Positions 1 to 8,782 of a stretch of DNA of 64,000 bases are shown here, in pieces; within the stretch, counting starts at the first letter, position 1, and the number at the start of each line of letters is the position of its first letter. The DNA lies in assembly GCF_017976235.1 (NCBI RefSeq), contig NZ_JACVHC010000001.1:496001-560000 (forward strand), in the 5' to 3' direction. A program made the translations under genes and the position numbers. A model generated the notes under the pieces. The model was not told the origin of the DNA. It saw nothing but the letters and a program-made list of their open reading frames with translations, and searched no databases. Source of the DNA: Pseudomonas anatoliensis. GTDB taxonomy: Bacteria > Pseudomonadota > Gammaproteobacteria > Pseudomonadales > Pseudomonadaceae.

Positions 1-401
1 AGCCTGGCCCAGAAGCGCTGTGCGGGCAGGTTGGCGTCGATATGGAAAATCTGCCACCGACCGGGGATTTGGCTCAAGAGGGCAGAGACGACAAACTGCG
101 CGACGCCTTGGCCACGCATGCGTCGGGTTATGAAGAAGTAGCCGATGTTGAATTCGGCGCCGTCGATGTGGGTTTCGTTATCCACCGTGACGAAGCCAGC
201 GAGTTCGCCATCGACGCGGATTAGAAAGGGGCGGGTGGCCGGGTGGCGCCAGTAAGCGTCTTTTGGCTGGAGGGCGAAGAAGCCATGCCCGGCGAGCTTC
301 AGCGGCAGCCATTCGCTGAAGTCGTACGCGTAGAACTGCATCAGGTTTTCGATGATTTGCAGTTCGTCACGCTGGGCGAGGTGGAGTTCGATGTTGGGCA
401 T
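1..401 (-). CDS. GNAT family N-acetyltransferase (3' end cut by window edge)
   Basis: The minus-strand frame begins MPNIELHLAQRDEL at 401 and runs off the left edge after 133 residues. The stretch FFITRRMRGQGVAQFVVSAL matches the GNAT acetyl-CoA pyrophosphate-binding motif (R/Q-x-x-G-x-G/A), and the preceding strand GFVTVDNETHIDGAEFNIGYF fits the GNAT beta-4 region. Proteins of this family move an acetyl group from acetyl-CoA to an amine; the substrate cannot be read from the fragment. Several overlapping plus-strand frames exist here but show no family resemblance. Confidence 0.75.
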   Translation of the reverse strand, partial: MPNIELHLAQRDELQIIENLMQFYAYDFSEWLPLKLAGHGFFALQPKDAYWRHPATRPFLIRVDGELAGFVTVDNETHIDGAEFNIGYFFITRRMRGQGVAQFVVSALLSQIPGRWQIFHIDANLPAQRFWAR

Positions 402-450
402 TTTGGCGAATCTCCCACTGTGATGACTCCAATATTGTGGACTCTGACTT

Positions 451-554
451 TGTGGCGAGGGGATTTATCCCCGACGGCCTGCGCAGCAGGCCTTTATTTG
501 AATCAAGAGAGGGGCCGCTGCGCAGCCCATCGGGGATAAATCCCCTCGCCACAG
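451..554. repeat. REPIN-like inverted repeat, type B (GTGGCGAGGGGATTTATCCCC arms)
   Basis: A GTGGCGAGGGGATTTATCCC arm is followed about 60 bases later by its reverse complement ending CCTCGCCACAG. Inside it a second pair, GCCTGCGCAGCAGGC and GGGCCGCTGCGCAGCCC, forms further palindromes. It lies between the convergent ends of nothing obvious and topB's stop. A close copy occurs at 3174-3268. Such paired palindromes are typical REP doublets of fluorescent pseudomonads. Confidence 0.85.
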
Positions 555-579
555 GATCCCCTCACCATAAGAAACGTTG

Positions 580-2511
580 TTATTTGGCCGTGCGTTTGGT
601 TGTGCCGGTAGTCTTGCTGCGCGTTGATTTGCGTTTTTTCTTCCACGGCGTAGCAGCCTTTCCGGCAGGGGGCGGGCCACTGATGGTCAGGCTCAGAGCA
701 GAACAGCGAGTCACCTGCTTGCTCATCCACGCCGCTTGCTTGGTGACGAATTCTTCCAGGCTCATCTCACCGCTCTGCACCATGTCCAGCGCCTGCTCCC
801 AGATCGCCGTGGTGCCGGGGTCGGCAATCGCTCGGGGTACGGCGTCGATCAGGCTGAACGCCGCCGGTGTTGCCGCAAGTGCCTTGCCGTTTTTCACCAG
901 ATAACCGCGATCAAGCAAACCCTGAATGATCGACGCACGGGTGGCTTCGGTGCCGATGCCGGTGGTGTCCTTGAGCTTCTGTTTGAGCAGCGGATCTTCC
1001 ACCAGTTTGGCAACGTTCTTCATCGCCTTGATCAGATCGCCTTCGGTGTAGGGCTTGGGTGGCTGCGTCCACAAATCCTTGAGTTTCACATCAGCGACGG
1101 CGCAGTCGATACCTTGGCTCAGCGTCGGCAAGGTTTGCGGTGCCGGCGCTTCACGGCCCTTGCTCGGTGCCAGTGCCTCGGGCAATGCGCGCTTCCAGCC
1201 CGGTTCGATGATCTGTTTACCGACCGCACGCAACGCTTCACCGGCGCAATCGAAATCAGCCTGGGTGCGGTCGTATTCATGGTTGGGTAGAAATTGCGCC
1301 AGATACCGCGCGCGGATCAGTGTGTAGACCGCGCGGTGCTTGCCCGTCAGGCGTTCAAGGTTCTTTGCCGCAGCGGTGGGGATGATGCCGTGGTGCGCGG
1401 TGACCTTGCTGTCGTTCCACGCCCGGGAGCGACGTTGCGGCTCTAGAAAACCTTGCAGCGCTTCGAGACTCGGGTCGGCCTGACGCAGTGCCGCGAGAAT
1501 CCCCGGTGCCTCACCGTGCTGGCTCAGCGGCAGAAAACCGCAATCGCTGCGCGGATAGGTGACGACTTTGTAGGTCTCGTAGAGTGCCTGAGCGATGTCG
1601 AGGGTTTCCTGCGCACCGAGGCCGAGTTTCTTCGAGCAGACTTCCTGCAACGTACCGAGGTCGAAGGGCAGGGGCGCCACTTCACGCATGCGCTCGGTGC
1701 GCAGCTTGACGACCCGAGCAGTGGCGGCGCTGCCGATCGCGGCGGCGGCTTGTTGCGCGAGTGCCTGATTCAAACAACGATCCTGATCATCACAGACGTC
1801 CGGCGGCGCACGCCATTGCGCGGTAAACGGCGTGCCGTTGTGCAGCAGTTGCACGTCGATCGCCCAAAACGGCACCGGCACGAAGTCGGCGATGCTGCGA
1901 TCACGATCCACCACCAGGCGCAACGTCGGCGTCTGTACTCGACCGACCGGCAACACACCTTGATAACCCGACTGTCGGCCGAGCAGGGTGAATAGGCGGC
2001 TCATGTTCATGCCGATCAACCAATCGGCCCGGGAGCGACCCAGTGCTGAGTGATACAGGCTGAACGTCTCTGCACCTGGCTTCAGCGCGGCCAAGGCCTT
2101 GCGGATCGACGCCTCGTCCAGTGCCGACAGCCACAAGCGGCGGATCGGCCCGCGATAGCGGCAATGCTCGACCAGTTCCCGGGCAATCATCTCGCCCTCA
2201 CGATCGGCGTCGGTGGCGATGATCAGTTCGCTGGCCTCGCCGAGCAGGCGTTTGACTGCTTTGTACTGACTGGCCGTACGCGGCTTGACGGTCATTTTCC
2301 ATTTGTCCGGAATGATCGGCAGATCTGCCAGTACCCAGCGCTTGTAGCGTGCGTCGTAGGCGTCCGGCGGAGCGGTTTCCAGCAAATGGCCGATGCACCA
2401 GGTCACCGTGACGTCTGTTCCCAGCCAGCAGCCGTCGCCCCGGCGCCTGGCACCGAGTACGGCCGCAATGTCTTTGGCCTGAGAAGGTTTTTCACAGAGG
2501 TACAGCCGCAT
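580..2511 (-). CDS. topB: DNA topoisomerase III
   Basis: Type IA topoisomerase of 643 residues that cuts and passes single strands to unlink replication and recombination intermediates. The N-terminal TOPRIM domain starts MRLYLCEKPSQ (Glu7) and carries TDADREGE at about residues 100-107, which supplies the Mg-binding acids. The catalytic tyrosine is Tyr319 in TYPRSDCGFLP. The C-terminus ends in a lysine/arginine-rich tail (KKKRKSTRSKTTGTTKRTAK) that probably binds DNA. An in-frame upstream start at 2559 would add 16 residues unlike the family, so the ATG at 2511 was chosen. A LexA-like palindrome lies about 70 bp upstream. Confidence 0.95.
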   Translation of the reverse strand: MRLYLCEKPSQAKDIAAVLGARRRGDGCWLGTDVTVTWCIGHLLETAPPDAYDARYKRWVLADLPIIPDKWKMTVKPRTASQYKAVKRLLGEASELIIATDADREGEMIARELVEHCRYRGPIRRLWLSALDEASIRKALAALKPGAETFSLYHSALGRSRADWLIGMNMSRLFTLLGRQSGYQGVLPVGRVQTPTLRLVVDRDRSIADFVPVPFWAIDVQLLHNGTPFTAQWRAPPDVCDDQDRCLNQALAQQAAAAIGSAATARVVKLRTERMREVAPLPFDLGTLQEVCSKKLGLGAQETLDIAQALYETYKVVTYPRSDCGFLPLSQHGEAPGILAALRQADPSLEALQGFLEPQRRSRAWNDSKVTAHHGIIPTAAAKNLERLTGKHRAVYTLIRARYLAQFLPNHEYDRTQADFDCAGEALRAVGKQIIEPGWKRALPEALAPSKGREAPAPQTLPTLSQGIDCAVADVKLKDLWTQPPKPYTEGDLIKAMKNVAKLVEDPLLKQKLKDTTGIGTEATRASIIQGLLDRGYLVKNGKALAATPAAFSLIDAVPRAIADPGTTAIWEQALDMVQSGEMSLEEFVTKQAAWMSKQVTRCSALSLTISGPPPAGKAATPWKKKRKSTRSKTTGTTKRTAK

Positions 2512-2576
2512 AACCACCACGTCGATCAATGTCCGAAGAGGTGCACAGAATGGCCGCACTTACGCCCATGGGCAAC

Positions 2577-2604
2577 TTTTATCTGTATGGATATACAGAT
2601 AAAA
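2577..2604. promoter_or_regulatory. LexA-like SOS box in a long inverted repeat
   Basis: CTGTATGGATATACAG (2583-2598) fits the gammaproteobacterial LexA consensus CTGT-N8-ACAG exactly. It is extended to 12-base arms (TTTTATCTGTAT and its reverse complement) around a GGAT centre. It lies 66-93 bp upstream of the topB start on the minus strand and about 130 bp upstream of the plus-strand DUF427 gene, so either could be the target. Binding by LexA is inferred from the consensus alone. Confidence 0.5.
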
Positions 2605-2736
2605 GGGTTGCGGGAAGTGACTGGCATCGTCGGGACGCGGTTAGCGTTCAAGATTGCCGTTCGGCCGTGAAGTCCACCTGAACCTGACACATGCGCTATA
2701 CCTGAACCGGTCTGTTCGCCGTATCAGGAGAGCCCC

Positions 2737-3104
2737 ATGAAAACCTCCGGCCCCAGCCCCGTCATCACCCTCGAACAACTTACAGGTTGCCTGCTGGTGA
2801 AATTCCATGGCATCCAGGTTGCCGCATCCTCCCACGCGATGATCCTCAACGAGGCCAACTACCCGCCGGTTTACTACGTCCCTCGCGAAGACATCGACGA
2901 AAAGTATTTCGCCCGCACCGACCACACCAGTTACTGCCCGTACAAGGGCGACGCCAATTACTTCAGCCTGCAGGTGCCGGGGCATGGGGGGCGAATGCGG
3001 TGTGGACTTACGAGAAACCGAAAATATCGGTCGATCAGATCAAAAACTATGTGGCGTTTTATCCGGATCAGGTGAAGTTTGAGGTGATCAAGGCAGATGC
3101 CTGA
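2737..3104 (+). pseudogene. DUF427 family protein, frameshifted
   Basis: The first frame (start 2737, after AGGAG) encodes a normal DUF427 N-terminus with the typical ILNEANYPPVYYVPREDI and TSYCPYKGDANYFSL segments. It then loses the family pattern just after PGHGG. The family C-terminus (NAVWTYEKPKISVDQIKNYV to FEVIKADA) continues in another frame and stops at 3104. The join lies at a run of six G at 2986-2991, and one missing base there would restore about 122 residues. DUF427 proteins are small beta-rich proteins without an agreed function. This could be a real mutation or a homopolymer sequencing error. Confidence 0.85.
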
Positions 3105-3140
3105 CCTCTCGCTGAGGAGGTTCAAGTGGGGGGGTGAATT

Positions 3141-3268
3141 CTGTGGTGAGGTGATTGTGTGGTGAGGGGATTCTGTGGTGAGGGGATTTATCCCCGATGG
3201 ACTGCGCAGCAGGCCCTTTTTAAGGGGGCCGCTCCGCGACCCATCGGGGATAAGTCCCCTCGCCACAG
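3141..3268. repeat. REPIN-like inverted repeat, type B, with partial tandem arms
   Basis: The main palindrome (3174-3268) pairs GTGGTGAGGGGATTTATCCC with its near reverse complement ending CCCCTCGCCACAG. Just before it, shortened copies of the outer arm (TGTGGTGAGGTGATT, TGTGGTGAGGGGATT) are repeated head to tail, which suggests slippage or partial duplication of one arm. It fills the gap between the DUF427 remnant and the transporter stop codon. Confidence 0.8.
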
Positions 3269-3308
3269 GGCCCCTCACCACAGGGTCATCTGTGGCGAGA
3301 GGCAACTT

Positions 3309-4931
3309 TCAGTTCTTGTCCAGATCGATATTCTTCGTCTCGCGCAGAAAGATCATCCCCACCACCAGGCTCACCCCGGTAATCAACACCGGGTACCACA
3401 GCCCATAAAAAATATCCCCGGTGTACACCACCAAAGCAAACGACACCGTTGGCAGAAATCCGCCGAACCAGCCGTTGCCAATGTGGTACGGCAGCGACAT
3501 CGAGGTGTAGCGGATGCGGGTCGGGAACAGTTCGACCATCAGCGCCGCGAGCGGGCCGTAGCACATGGCGGAGATGATGATCAGCGCCACGATCAGGGCG
3601 ACGATCATCGGTTTGTTGGTCTGCTGCGCATCGGCCTGTTGCGGATAGCCGGCGAGGGTGATTGCGCCGCGTAAGGCCGATTCATCGAAGCCGTCGAGTT
3701 TCACGTCGCCAACACTGACCTGTACGGCGCTGCCGGCCGGTGCGGCGGCGCTTGAGTAGGGCAGGCCTTGTTTGACCAGGAAGGTTTTGACCTTGTCGCA
3801 CGGGCTGTCAAATTTCGCCTTGCCCACCGGATCGAACTGGAAGGTGCAGGTTGCAGGGTCGGCCAGCACCGTGATTGGCGCCTGACGGCTGGCCTGATCG
3901 ATCGCCGGGTTGGCGTAATGCGCGAGGGATTTGAAAATCGGGAAGTACAGCACCGTCGCCAGCAGCAGGCCGAGCATCAGCACCGGTTTGCGCCCGACCT
4001 TGTCCGACAGCCAGCCGAAGAAAATGAAGAACGGCGCGCCGATCACCACGCTGATAATCAGCAAGGTGTTGGCCAGCGCCGGGTCCATTTTCAGAAACTG
4101 GGTGAGGAAGAACAGCACGTAGAATTGCGCTGCGTAGAAGGTCACGGCTTGCCCGGCGTTGATGCTGAACAGGGCGATCAGCACGACTTTGAGGTTTTCC
4201 CATTTGCCGAAGGATTCGCGGATCGGCGCTTTCGAGGTTTTGCCTTCCTCTTTCATCTTCAGATAGGCCGGCGACTCGTGCAGGCTCAGGCGAATCCAGG
4301 TGGAAATGCCCAGCAGCACAATCGACAGCAGGAACGGAATCCGCCAGCCCCACACTTCAAACTGGTCGCCCGTGAAGTAGCGGCAACCGAGCACCACCAG
4401 CAGCGACAGCAGCAGGCCGAGGGTCGCGGTGGATTGAATCCAGCTGGTGTGGAACCCGCGTTTACCCATCGGCGCGTGTTCTGCGACGTAGGTTGCGGCG
4501 CCGCCGTACTCGCCACCGAGCGCCAGGCCCTGAAGCATGCGCAGCACCACCAGAATGATCGGCGCGGCGATGCCGATGCTGGCGTAGGTCGGCAACAGAC
4601 CGACGCAAAATGTTGCTACGCCCATCAGAATGATCGTCGCGAGGAAGGTGTATTTGCGCCCGATCATGTCCCCCAACCGACCGAACACCAGCGCCCCGAA
4701 CGGCCGCACGATGAATCCGGCGGCAAACGCCATCAGCGCAAAGATGAACGCCGTGGTGTCGTTGACCCCGGCGAAAAACTGTTTGCTGATCACCGCCGCG
4801 AGGGCGCCGTAGAGGAAGAAGTCATACCACTCGAACACCGTCCCCAGTGATGAAGCGAAGATGACTTTGCGTGTATCCGGGCTGGTGTCCGCGTTGTACG
4901 CGGCGTCCAGCGGCTGAGCGTGTTCTGACAT
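3309..4931 (-). CDS. MFS transporter, metabolite:H+ symporter (MHS) family
   Basis: Inner-membrane proton symporter of 540 residues with about twelve hydrophobic segments. The MFS signature loops are visible as GRLGDMIGRKYTF after helix 2 and GWLSDKVGRKPVL after helix 8. The start SSLGTVFEWYDFFLYG is characteristic of the MHS group (ShiA, KgtP and ProP relatives). A soluble insert of roughly 100 residues (about 345-445), containing two cysteines, interrupts the C-terminal half, as in other long pseudomonad members. The substrate is not evident. The gene follows a GMC oxidoreductase on the same strand, separated by a REP pair, so it may import that enzyme's alcohol substrate. Confidence 0.88.
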   Translation of the reverse strand: MSEHAQPLDAAYNADTSPDTRKVIFASSLGTVFEWYDFFLYGALAAVISKQFFAGVNDTTAFIFALMAFAAGFIVRPFGALVFGRLGDMIGRKYTFLATIILMGVATFCVGLLPTYASIGIAAPIILVVLRMLQGLALGGEYGGAATYVAEHAPMGKRGFHTSWIQSTATLGLLLSLLVVLGCRYFTGDQFEVWGWRIPFLLSIVLLGISTWIRLSLHESPAYLKMKEEGKTSKAPIRESFGKWENLKVVLIALFSINAGQAVTFYAAQFYVLFFLTQFLKMDPALANTLLIISVVIGAPFFIFFGWLSDKVGRKPVLMLGLLLATVLYFPIFKSLAHYANPAIDQASRQAPITVLADPATCTFQFDPVGKAKFDSPCDKVKTFLVKQGLPYSSAAAPAGSAVQVSVGDVKLDGFDESALRGAITLAGYPQQADAQQTNKPMIVALIVALIIISAMCYGPLAALMVELFPTRIRYTSMSLPYHIGNGWFGGFLPTVSFALVVYTGDIFYGLWYPVLITGVSLVVGMIFLRETKNIDLDKN

Positions 4932-5018
4932 ATCGGTTCCCTCACAGTGATTGTTTTTGTTGTTCCACTGGTGTTGCGTGTCCGGGTGCTGCGCGATGCC
5001 TTGAATTAACGCGGTTCC

Positions 5019-5112
5019 CTGTAGGAGCTGCCGCAGGCTGCGATCTTTTGATTTTGTTTTTTACAATCAAAAGCAAGGTCACAAGATCGCAGCCTGCGGC
5101 AGCTCCTACAGG
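5019..5112. repeat. REP doublet, type A
   Basis: CTGTAGGAGCTGCCGCAGGC and its reverse complement face each other across a short spacer containing TTTTGATTTTG. The right arm reaches into the 3' end of the GMC oxidoreductase, so that gene's TAG stop (5106-5108) is built from repeat sequence. Confidence 0.9.
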
Positions 5113-6752
5113 GTTTCGGTGAGTTCGGGTTTTTGGGTTTGGCTCCTTTTTTCCGGGTTGAGGATCAGCTGCGCGGCCTTCTCGGCAATCATCAGCGTAG
5201 GCGAACAGGTGTTGCCCGAGATGATCCTTGGCATGATCGAGGCGTCGGCAATGCGCAAACCGGGCACGCCGTGTACGCGCAACTGCGCATCGACCACCGC
5301 ATCGCCGTCATCGCCCATGCGGCAGGTGCCGACCGGATGGAAAATCGTCGTGCCGATCCGCGCCGCCGCTTCGTGCAGTTGCTCTTCGCTTTGCAGGCTG
5401 TCGCCCGGCAAATACTCGACTGGTTTGAACGCTTGCAGGGCCGGAGCGCTGACGATACGTCGGGTCAGGCGGATGGCGTCGGCGGCCACGCGCAGGTCTT
5501 CGGGGTGGCTCAGATAATTGGGTTGAATCAGCGGCGCCTCTTGCGGATCCGCCGAGCGAATTTCGATGCGGCCACGACTCTGCGGACGCAAATCACAGAC
5601 CGACGCGGTGAAGGCCGGGAAATTGTGCAACGGCTCGCCAAAACGCTCCAGCGACAGCGGCTGCACGTGGTATTCAAGGTTTGCCGACGTCTGCTCCGGC
5701 CCCGAGCGGGCAAACGCGCCCAACTGACTCGGCGCCATCGACAACGGCCCGCTGCGGTCATACAGATAACGCAGGCCCATGCCCATCTTGCCCCACACAC
5801 TGCCGGCGATCTGGTTGAGGGTGCGGGCGTTTTCCAGTTTGTAGATCAGGCGCAGTTGCAGGTGATCCTGCAAATTGCCGCCAACCCCCGGCAAATCATG
5901 AATCACGCCAATGCCGAGGCGTTCCAGCAGCGGTCGCGGGCCAATCCCGGAGCGCTGCAGAATGCTTGGCGAGCCTACGGAGCCGGCGCACAGCACAATC
6001 TCTTTGCGCGCCTTGAACTGTTTGACCAGGCCTTCATGACGCGCACTGACAGAAGAGGCGCGACCGTCCTTGAGCAAAACACGATCGACCTCAACCCCGG
6101 TCAGCACCGTCAGATTCGCCCGGTCACGTATCGGTTTGAGAAAGGCTTTGGCCGCGTTCCAGCGCACGCCGGCCTTCTGATTGACCTGAAAGTAACCGCA
6201 ACCCTCGTTGTCGCCCTGATTGAAATCCTCAACAGAGGCAATCCCACTTTGTTCAGCGGCGCTGCGAAAGGCATCCAGAATCGGCCACGACAAACGCTGT
6301 TGTTCGACCCGCCATTCACCCTTGGCGCCATGAAATTCAGCGCTGCCGGCAAAGTGGTTTTCGCTCTTTTTGAATAGCGGCAGCATGTCGTTCCAGGCCC
6401 AGCCCGGATTGCCTTCCGCCGCCCAGCCGTCGTAGTCGTTGGCCTGGCCGCGCATGTAGATCATGCCGTTGATGGAAGAACAGCCGCCAAGCACTTTGCC
6501 GCGCGGATAGCTCAGGCTGCGACCTTGCAGGCCGGGTTGCACTTCAGTCTTGAAGCACCAATCGGTGCGCGGGTTGCCAATGCAAAACAGGTAACCGACG
6601 GGGATATGAATCCACGCATAGTTGTCGCGTCCGCCAGCTTCGAGCAGCAACACGCGCTGCTGTGGATCAGCCGACAGCCGATTGGCCAGCAAACACCCGG
6701 CGGGGCCAGCGCCGACCACGATGTAATCGTATTCATCGAGGGAAGTCTGCAT
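5106..6752 (-). CDS. GMC family FAD-dependent oxidoreductase (choline dehydrogenase-like)
   Basis: Flavoprotein of 548 residues that oxidises an alcohol or polyol. The FAD-binding Rossmann motif VVGAGPAG is at residues 12-19, with LLLEAGG after it. GMC signature 1 is PRGKVLGGCSSINGMIYMRG and signature 2 is GSVGSPSILQRSGIG. The catalytic histidine is in FHPVGTCRMG and the second active-site residue in SGNTCSPTLMIAEKAA. The ATG at 6752 was preferred to 6788 because a GAGG lies just upstream and family members start near the dinucleotide fold. LysR divergent at 6886 is the likely regulator. The last residues overlap a REP element. Confidence 0.9.
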   Translation of the reverse strand: MQTSLDEYDYIVVGAGPAGCLLANRLSADPQQRVLLLEAGGRDNYAWIHIPVGYLFCIGNPRTDWCFKTEVQPGLQGRSLSYPRGKVLGGCSSINGMIYMRGQANDYDGWAAEGNPGWAWNDMLPLFKKSENHFAGSAEFHGAKGEWRVEQQRLSWPILDAFRSAAEQSGIASVEDFNQGDNEGCGYFQVNQKAGVRWNAAKAFLKPIRDRANLTVLTGVEVDRVLLKDGRASSVSARHEGLVKQFKARKEIVLCAGSVGSPSILQRSGIGPRPLLERLGIGVIHDLPGVGGNLQDHLQLRLIYKLENARTLNQIAGSVWGKMGMGLRYLYDRSGPLSMAPSQLGAFARSGPEQTSANLEYHVQPLSLERFGEPLHNFPAFTASVCDLRPQSRGRIEIRSADPQEAPLIQPNYLSHPEDLRVAADAIRLTRRIVSAPALQAFKPVEYLPGDSLQSEEQLHEAAARIGTTIFHPVGTCRMGDDGDAVVDAQLRVHGVPGLRIADASIMPRIISGNTCSPTLMIAEKAAQLILNPEKRSQTQKPELTETL

Positions 6753-6885
6753 TCCCTGACCTCGCTTTTTGTTTTTATTGTCGAACACTCTAGTTGTTAG
6801 CTTTCGTTAAAAGAATGTTAGTTTTTGCGCAGCCGCTGTGCGTTTTCGAACAGCCTTGATTGACCCTCGCTGACAAGGACACGCC

Positions 6886-7773
6886 ATGTTCGACTGGAAC
6901 GACCTGCGGTTTTTTCTCGAGTTGCAACGCAGCGGACGCTTGCTCACTGCGGCCCGCCGTCTGAACACCACCCACGCTACGGTCGCCCGTCACATCGAGG
7001 CCATCGAAAAAAGCCTTGGCACTGCGCTGTTCGTTCAGCACGCCCAAGGCTACGAAATGACCCCGGCCGGGGAGGCGCTGCTCAAGCACGCCGAAGCCAT
7101 GGAAAACGTCGCGCTGCTGGCTCAGGAAGAAATCACCCAATCCACCGCACCGCTGGGCAAGATTCGCGTCGGTGTCACCGAAGGTCTCGGCGTCAAGTTT
7201 CTCGCCAGTCGCATGATCGGTCTGTTCGAGCGTTACCCGGGCCTGGAAGTGGAACTGGTCGCGGTGCCGCGCTTCGTCAGCATCCTCAATCGCGAGGCGG
7301 AAATCAGCATTCATCTGGAGCGCCCGGCGGCGGACATGCTGGTCACTCGCAAACTCACCGACTATCGACTTGCGCTCTACGCCAGCCAGAAGTACCTCGA
7401 TAACGCGCCGCCATTGCTCAGCCGCGAAGACCTCGGGCGACATGCGTGGATTGGCTACGTCGATGATCTGCTGTTCAGTCAGGAGCTGATGTTCCTCAAC
7501 AGCTTCTGCCGCAGCCCTCGGGTTGTGTTCCATAGCACCAGCGTCATCGCTCAGCAGGAAGCGGCGCGTTCGGGGTTGGGCATTGCGGTATTGCCTTGTT
7601 ATATGGCGGCGTCCGACCCGGATCTGGTGCCATTGCTGCCGGATGAGAGCATCGAGCGCAGTTACTGGATCAGCACGCGGCGCGAGTTGCACAAGTCGGT
7701 GCGGTTGCGGGTGGTTTGGGATTATGTGGTGGGGTTGTGTGAGGCGGAGCAGGGGTTGTTGCTGAACCTTTAA
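6886..7773 (+). CDS. LysR family transcriptional regulator
   Basis: Regulator of 295 residues. The winged helix-turn-helix is at about residues 3-60 (FFLELQRSGRLLTAARRLNTTHATVARHI), followed by a substrate-binding domain beginning IRVGVTEGLG. It is transcribed away from the GMC oxidoreductase across a 133-bp AT-rich gap that contains GTTAG repeats around 6790-6820. That arrangement is the usual one for a LysR protein controlling its divergent neighbour. The TAA stop is followed directly by a REP pair. Confidence 0.9.
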   Translation: MFDWNDLRFFLELQRSGRLLTAARRLNTTHATVARHIEAIEKSLGTALFVQHAQGYEMTPAGEALLKHAEAMENVALLAQEEITQSTAPLGKIRVGVTEGLGVKFLASRMIGLFERYPGLEVELVAVPRFVSILNREAEISIHLERPAADMLVTRKLTDYRLALYASQKYLDNAPPLLSREDLGRHAWIGYVDDLLFSQELMFLNSFCRSPRVVFHSTSVIAQQEAARSGLGIAVLPCYMAASDPDLVPLLPDESIERSYWISTRRELHKSVRLRVVWDYVVGLCEAEQGLLLNL

Positions 7774-7849
7774 GATCAAAAGATCGCAGCCTTCGGCAGC
7801 TCCTACCCCGATCTCTGTAGGAGCTGCCGAAGGCTGCGATCTTTTGATC
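7774..7849. repeat. REP doublet, type A
   Basis: GATCAAAAGATCGCAGCCTT and its reverse complement form a compact 76-bp cruciform-like pair starting at the base after the LysR stop codon. It may also end transcription of that gene. Confidence 0.88.
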
Positions 7850-7868
7850 CTATGACTCACATCAGGGG

Positions 7869-7896
7869 TTGACTGATATATGGATATCCGTATATT
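7869..7896 (+). promoter_or_regulatory. arsR promoter with ArsR operator in the spacer
   Basis: TTGACT (7869-7874) and TATATT (7891-7896) with a 16-bp spacer look like a sigma-70 promoter. The imperfect 20-bp palindrome ATATATGGATATCCGTATAT (7876-7895, centre GGATATCC) fills the spacer and overlaps the -10. A dimeric ArsR bound there would block RNA polymerase, as expected for an arsenite-inducible operon. Operator function is inferred from position and symmetry. Confidence 0.65.
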
Positions 7897-7925
7897 CGGT
7901 TTTCCATATGTACGAGTCCGGTCCC

Positions 7926-8273
7926 ATGATCACCCCCACCGAAGTCTTCAAAAGCCTGGCCGATGAGACACGCGTCCGCGCCACCCTGTTGATTGCCGAT
8001 CAGGGTGAGTTGTGTGTCTGCGAGCTGATGTGCGCCCTCGACGACAGCCAGCCAAAGATCAGCCGTCACCTGGCGCAACTGCGCAGCAACGGTCTGCTGC
8101 TCGATCGCCGCCAAGGCCAATGGGTCTATTACCGCCTCAATCCGGACCTGCCGGATTGGGTTCGCGAAATCCTGCAAGTGACGTGCAAAGCCAATGCCGA
8201 TTGGCTCAAAGACAACGCCTCGCGTCTGCACAAGATGGATGGACGTCCTGTCCGCGAAGCGGCGTGCTGCTAA
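7926..8273 (+). CDS. arsR: ArsR family arsenic-responsive repressor
   Basis: Winged-helix repressor of 115 residues. The arsenite-sensing motif ELCVCEL puts Cys30 and Cys32 in the recognition region as in enteric ArsR, and the chain ends in a vicinal pair AACC. The helix-turn-helix is around DDSQPKISRHLAQLRSNGLL. The ATG at 7926 starts the conserved TEVFKSLADETR helix; starts further upstream (7869, 7908) would run through the promoter and operator. It heads arsR-arsC-arsH. Confidence 0.93.
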   Translation: MITPTEVFKSLADETRVRATLLIADQGELCVCELMCALDDSQPKISRHLAQLRSNGLLLDRRQGQWVYYRLNPDLPDWVREILQVTCKANADWLKDNASRLHKMDGRPVREAACC

Positions 8274-8299
8274 ATCATTTATATCTGCTGGAGCAACCC

Positions 8300-8770
8300 A
8301 TGCGAATCCTGTTCATGTGCACGGCCAACAGTTGCCGCAGCATCCTCTCCGAAGCAATGTTCAACCACCTGGCGCCGTCGGGTTTCGAAGCGCTGAGTTC
8401 CGGGAGTTTCCCCAAAGGCCAGGTGTTGCCGCGCAGCCTTTCGACCTTGCAGCAGGCCGGCATTGCCATCGACGGCTTGTACAGCAAGGGTAACGATGCG
8501 TTCGAAAGCAATCCGCCGGACATCGTCATCACGGTCTGCGACAAAGCCGCTGGCGAAAGCTGCCCGGTGTATTTCGGGCCGGCATTGAAGGCCCATTGGG
8601 GGCTGGAAGATCCGTCTGAAGCAACGGGCGACGAAGCGGCGATCGACGTTGCTTTCCACGCCACCCTGGCGCGCATCGAGCAACGCTGCAAAGCCTTCCT
8701 GGCATTGCCTTTCAACCGCCTCAGCCGCGACGAACTCAAACTCGAACTCGACCGAATCGGTACGCTTTAA
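8300..8770 (+). CDS. arsC: Arsenate reductase, thioredoxin-coupled LMW-phosphatase type
   Basis: Reduces arsenate to arsenite in the cytoplasm (156 residues). The phosphatase loop CTANSCR (Cys7-X5-Arg13) and the two further redox cysteines Cys80 and Cys88 in VCDKAAGESC match the plasmid pI258-type ArsC, which passes electrons via a triple-cysteine relay to thioredoxin. HWGLEDPSEATG is the family's conserved acid loop. It starts 26 bp after arsR and ends 12 bp before arsH. Confidence 0.93.
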   Translation: MRILFMCTANSCRSILSEAMFNHLAPSGFEALSSGSFPKGQVLPRSLSTLQQAGIAIDGLYSKGNDAFESNPPDIVITVCDKAAGESCPVYFGPALKAHWGLEDPSEATGDEAAIDVAFHATLARIEQRCKAFLALPFNRLSRDELKLELDRIGTL

Positions 8771-8782
8771 GGAGGACTGACA

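Noticed and set aside
3768..4850. 360-residue plus-strand open frame inside the MHS transporter gene
   Set aside because: Composition is hydrophilic and repetitive (His, Gln, Arg), it has no domain, and the other strand encodes an intact transporter.
6780..6830. GTTAG repeats between the GMC oxidoreductase and LysR genes as a LysR box
   Set aside because: No clear T-N11-A palindrome; listed only as context for the regulator.
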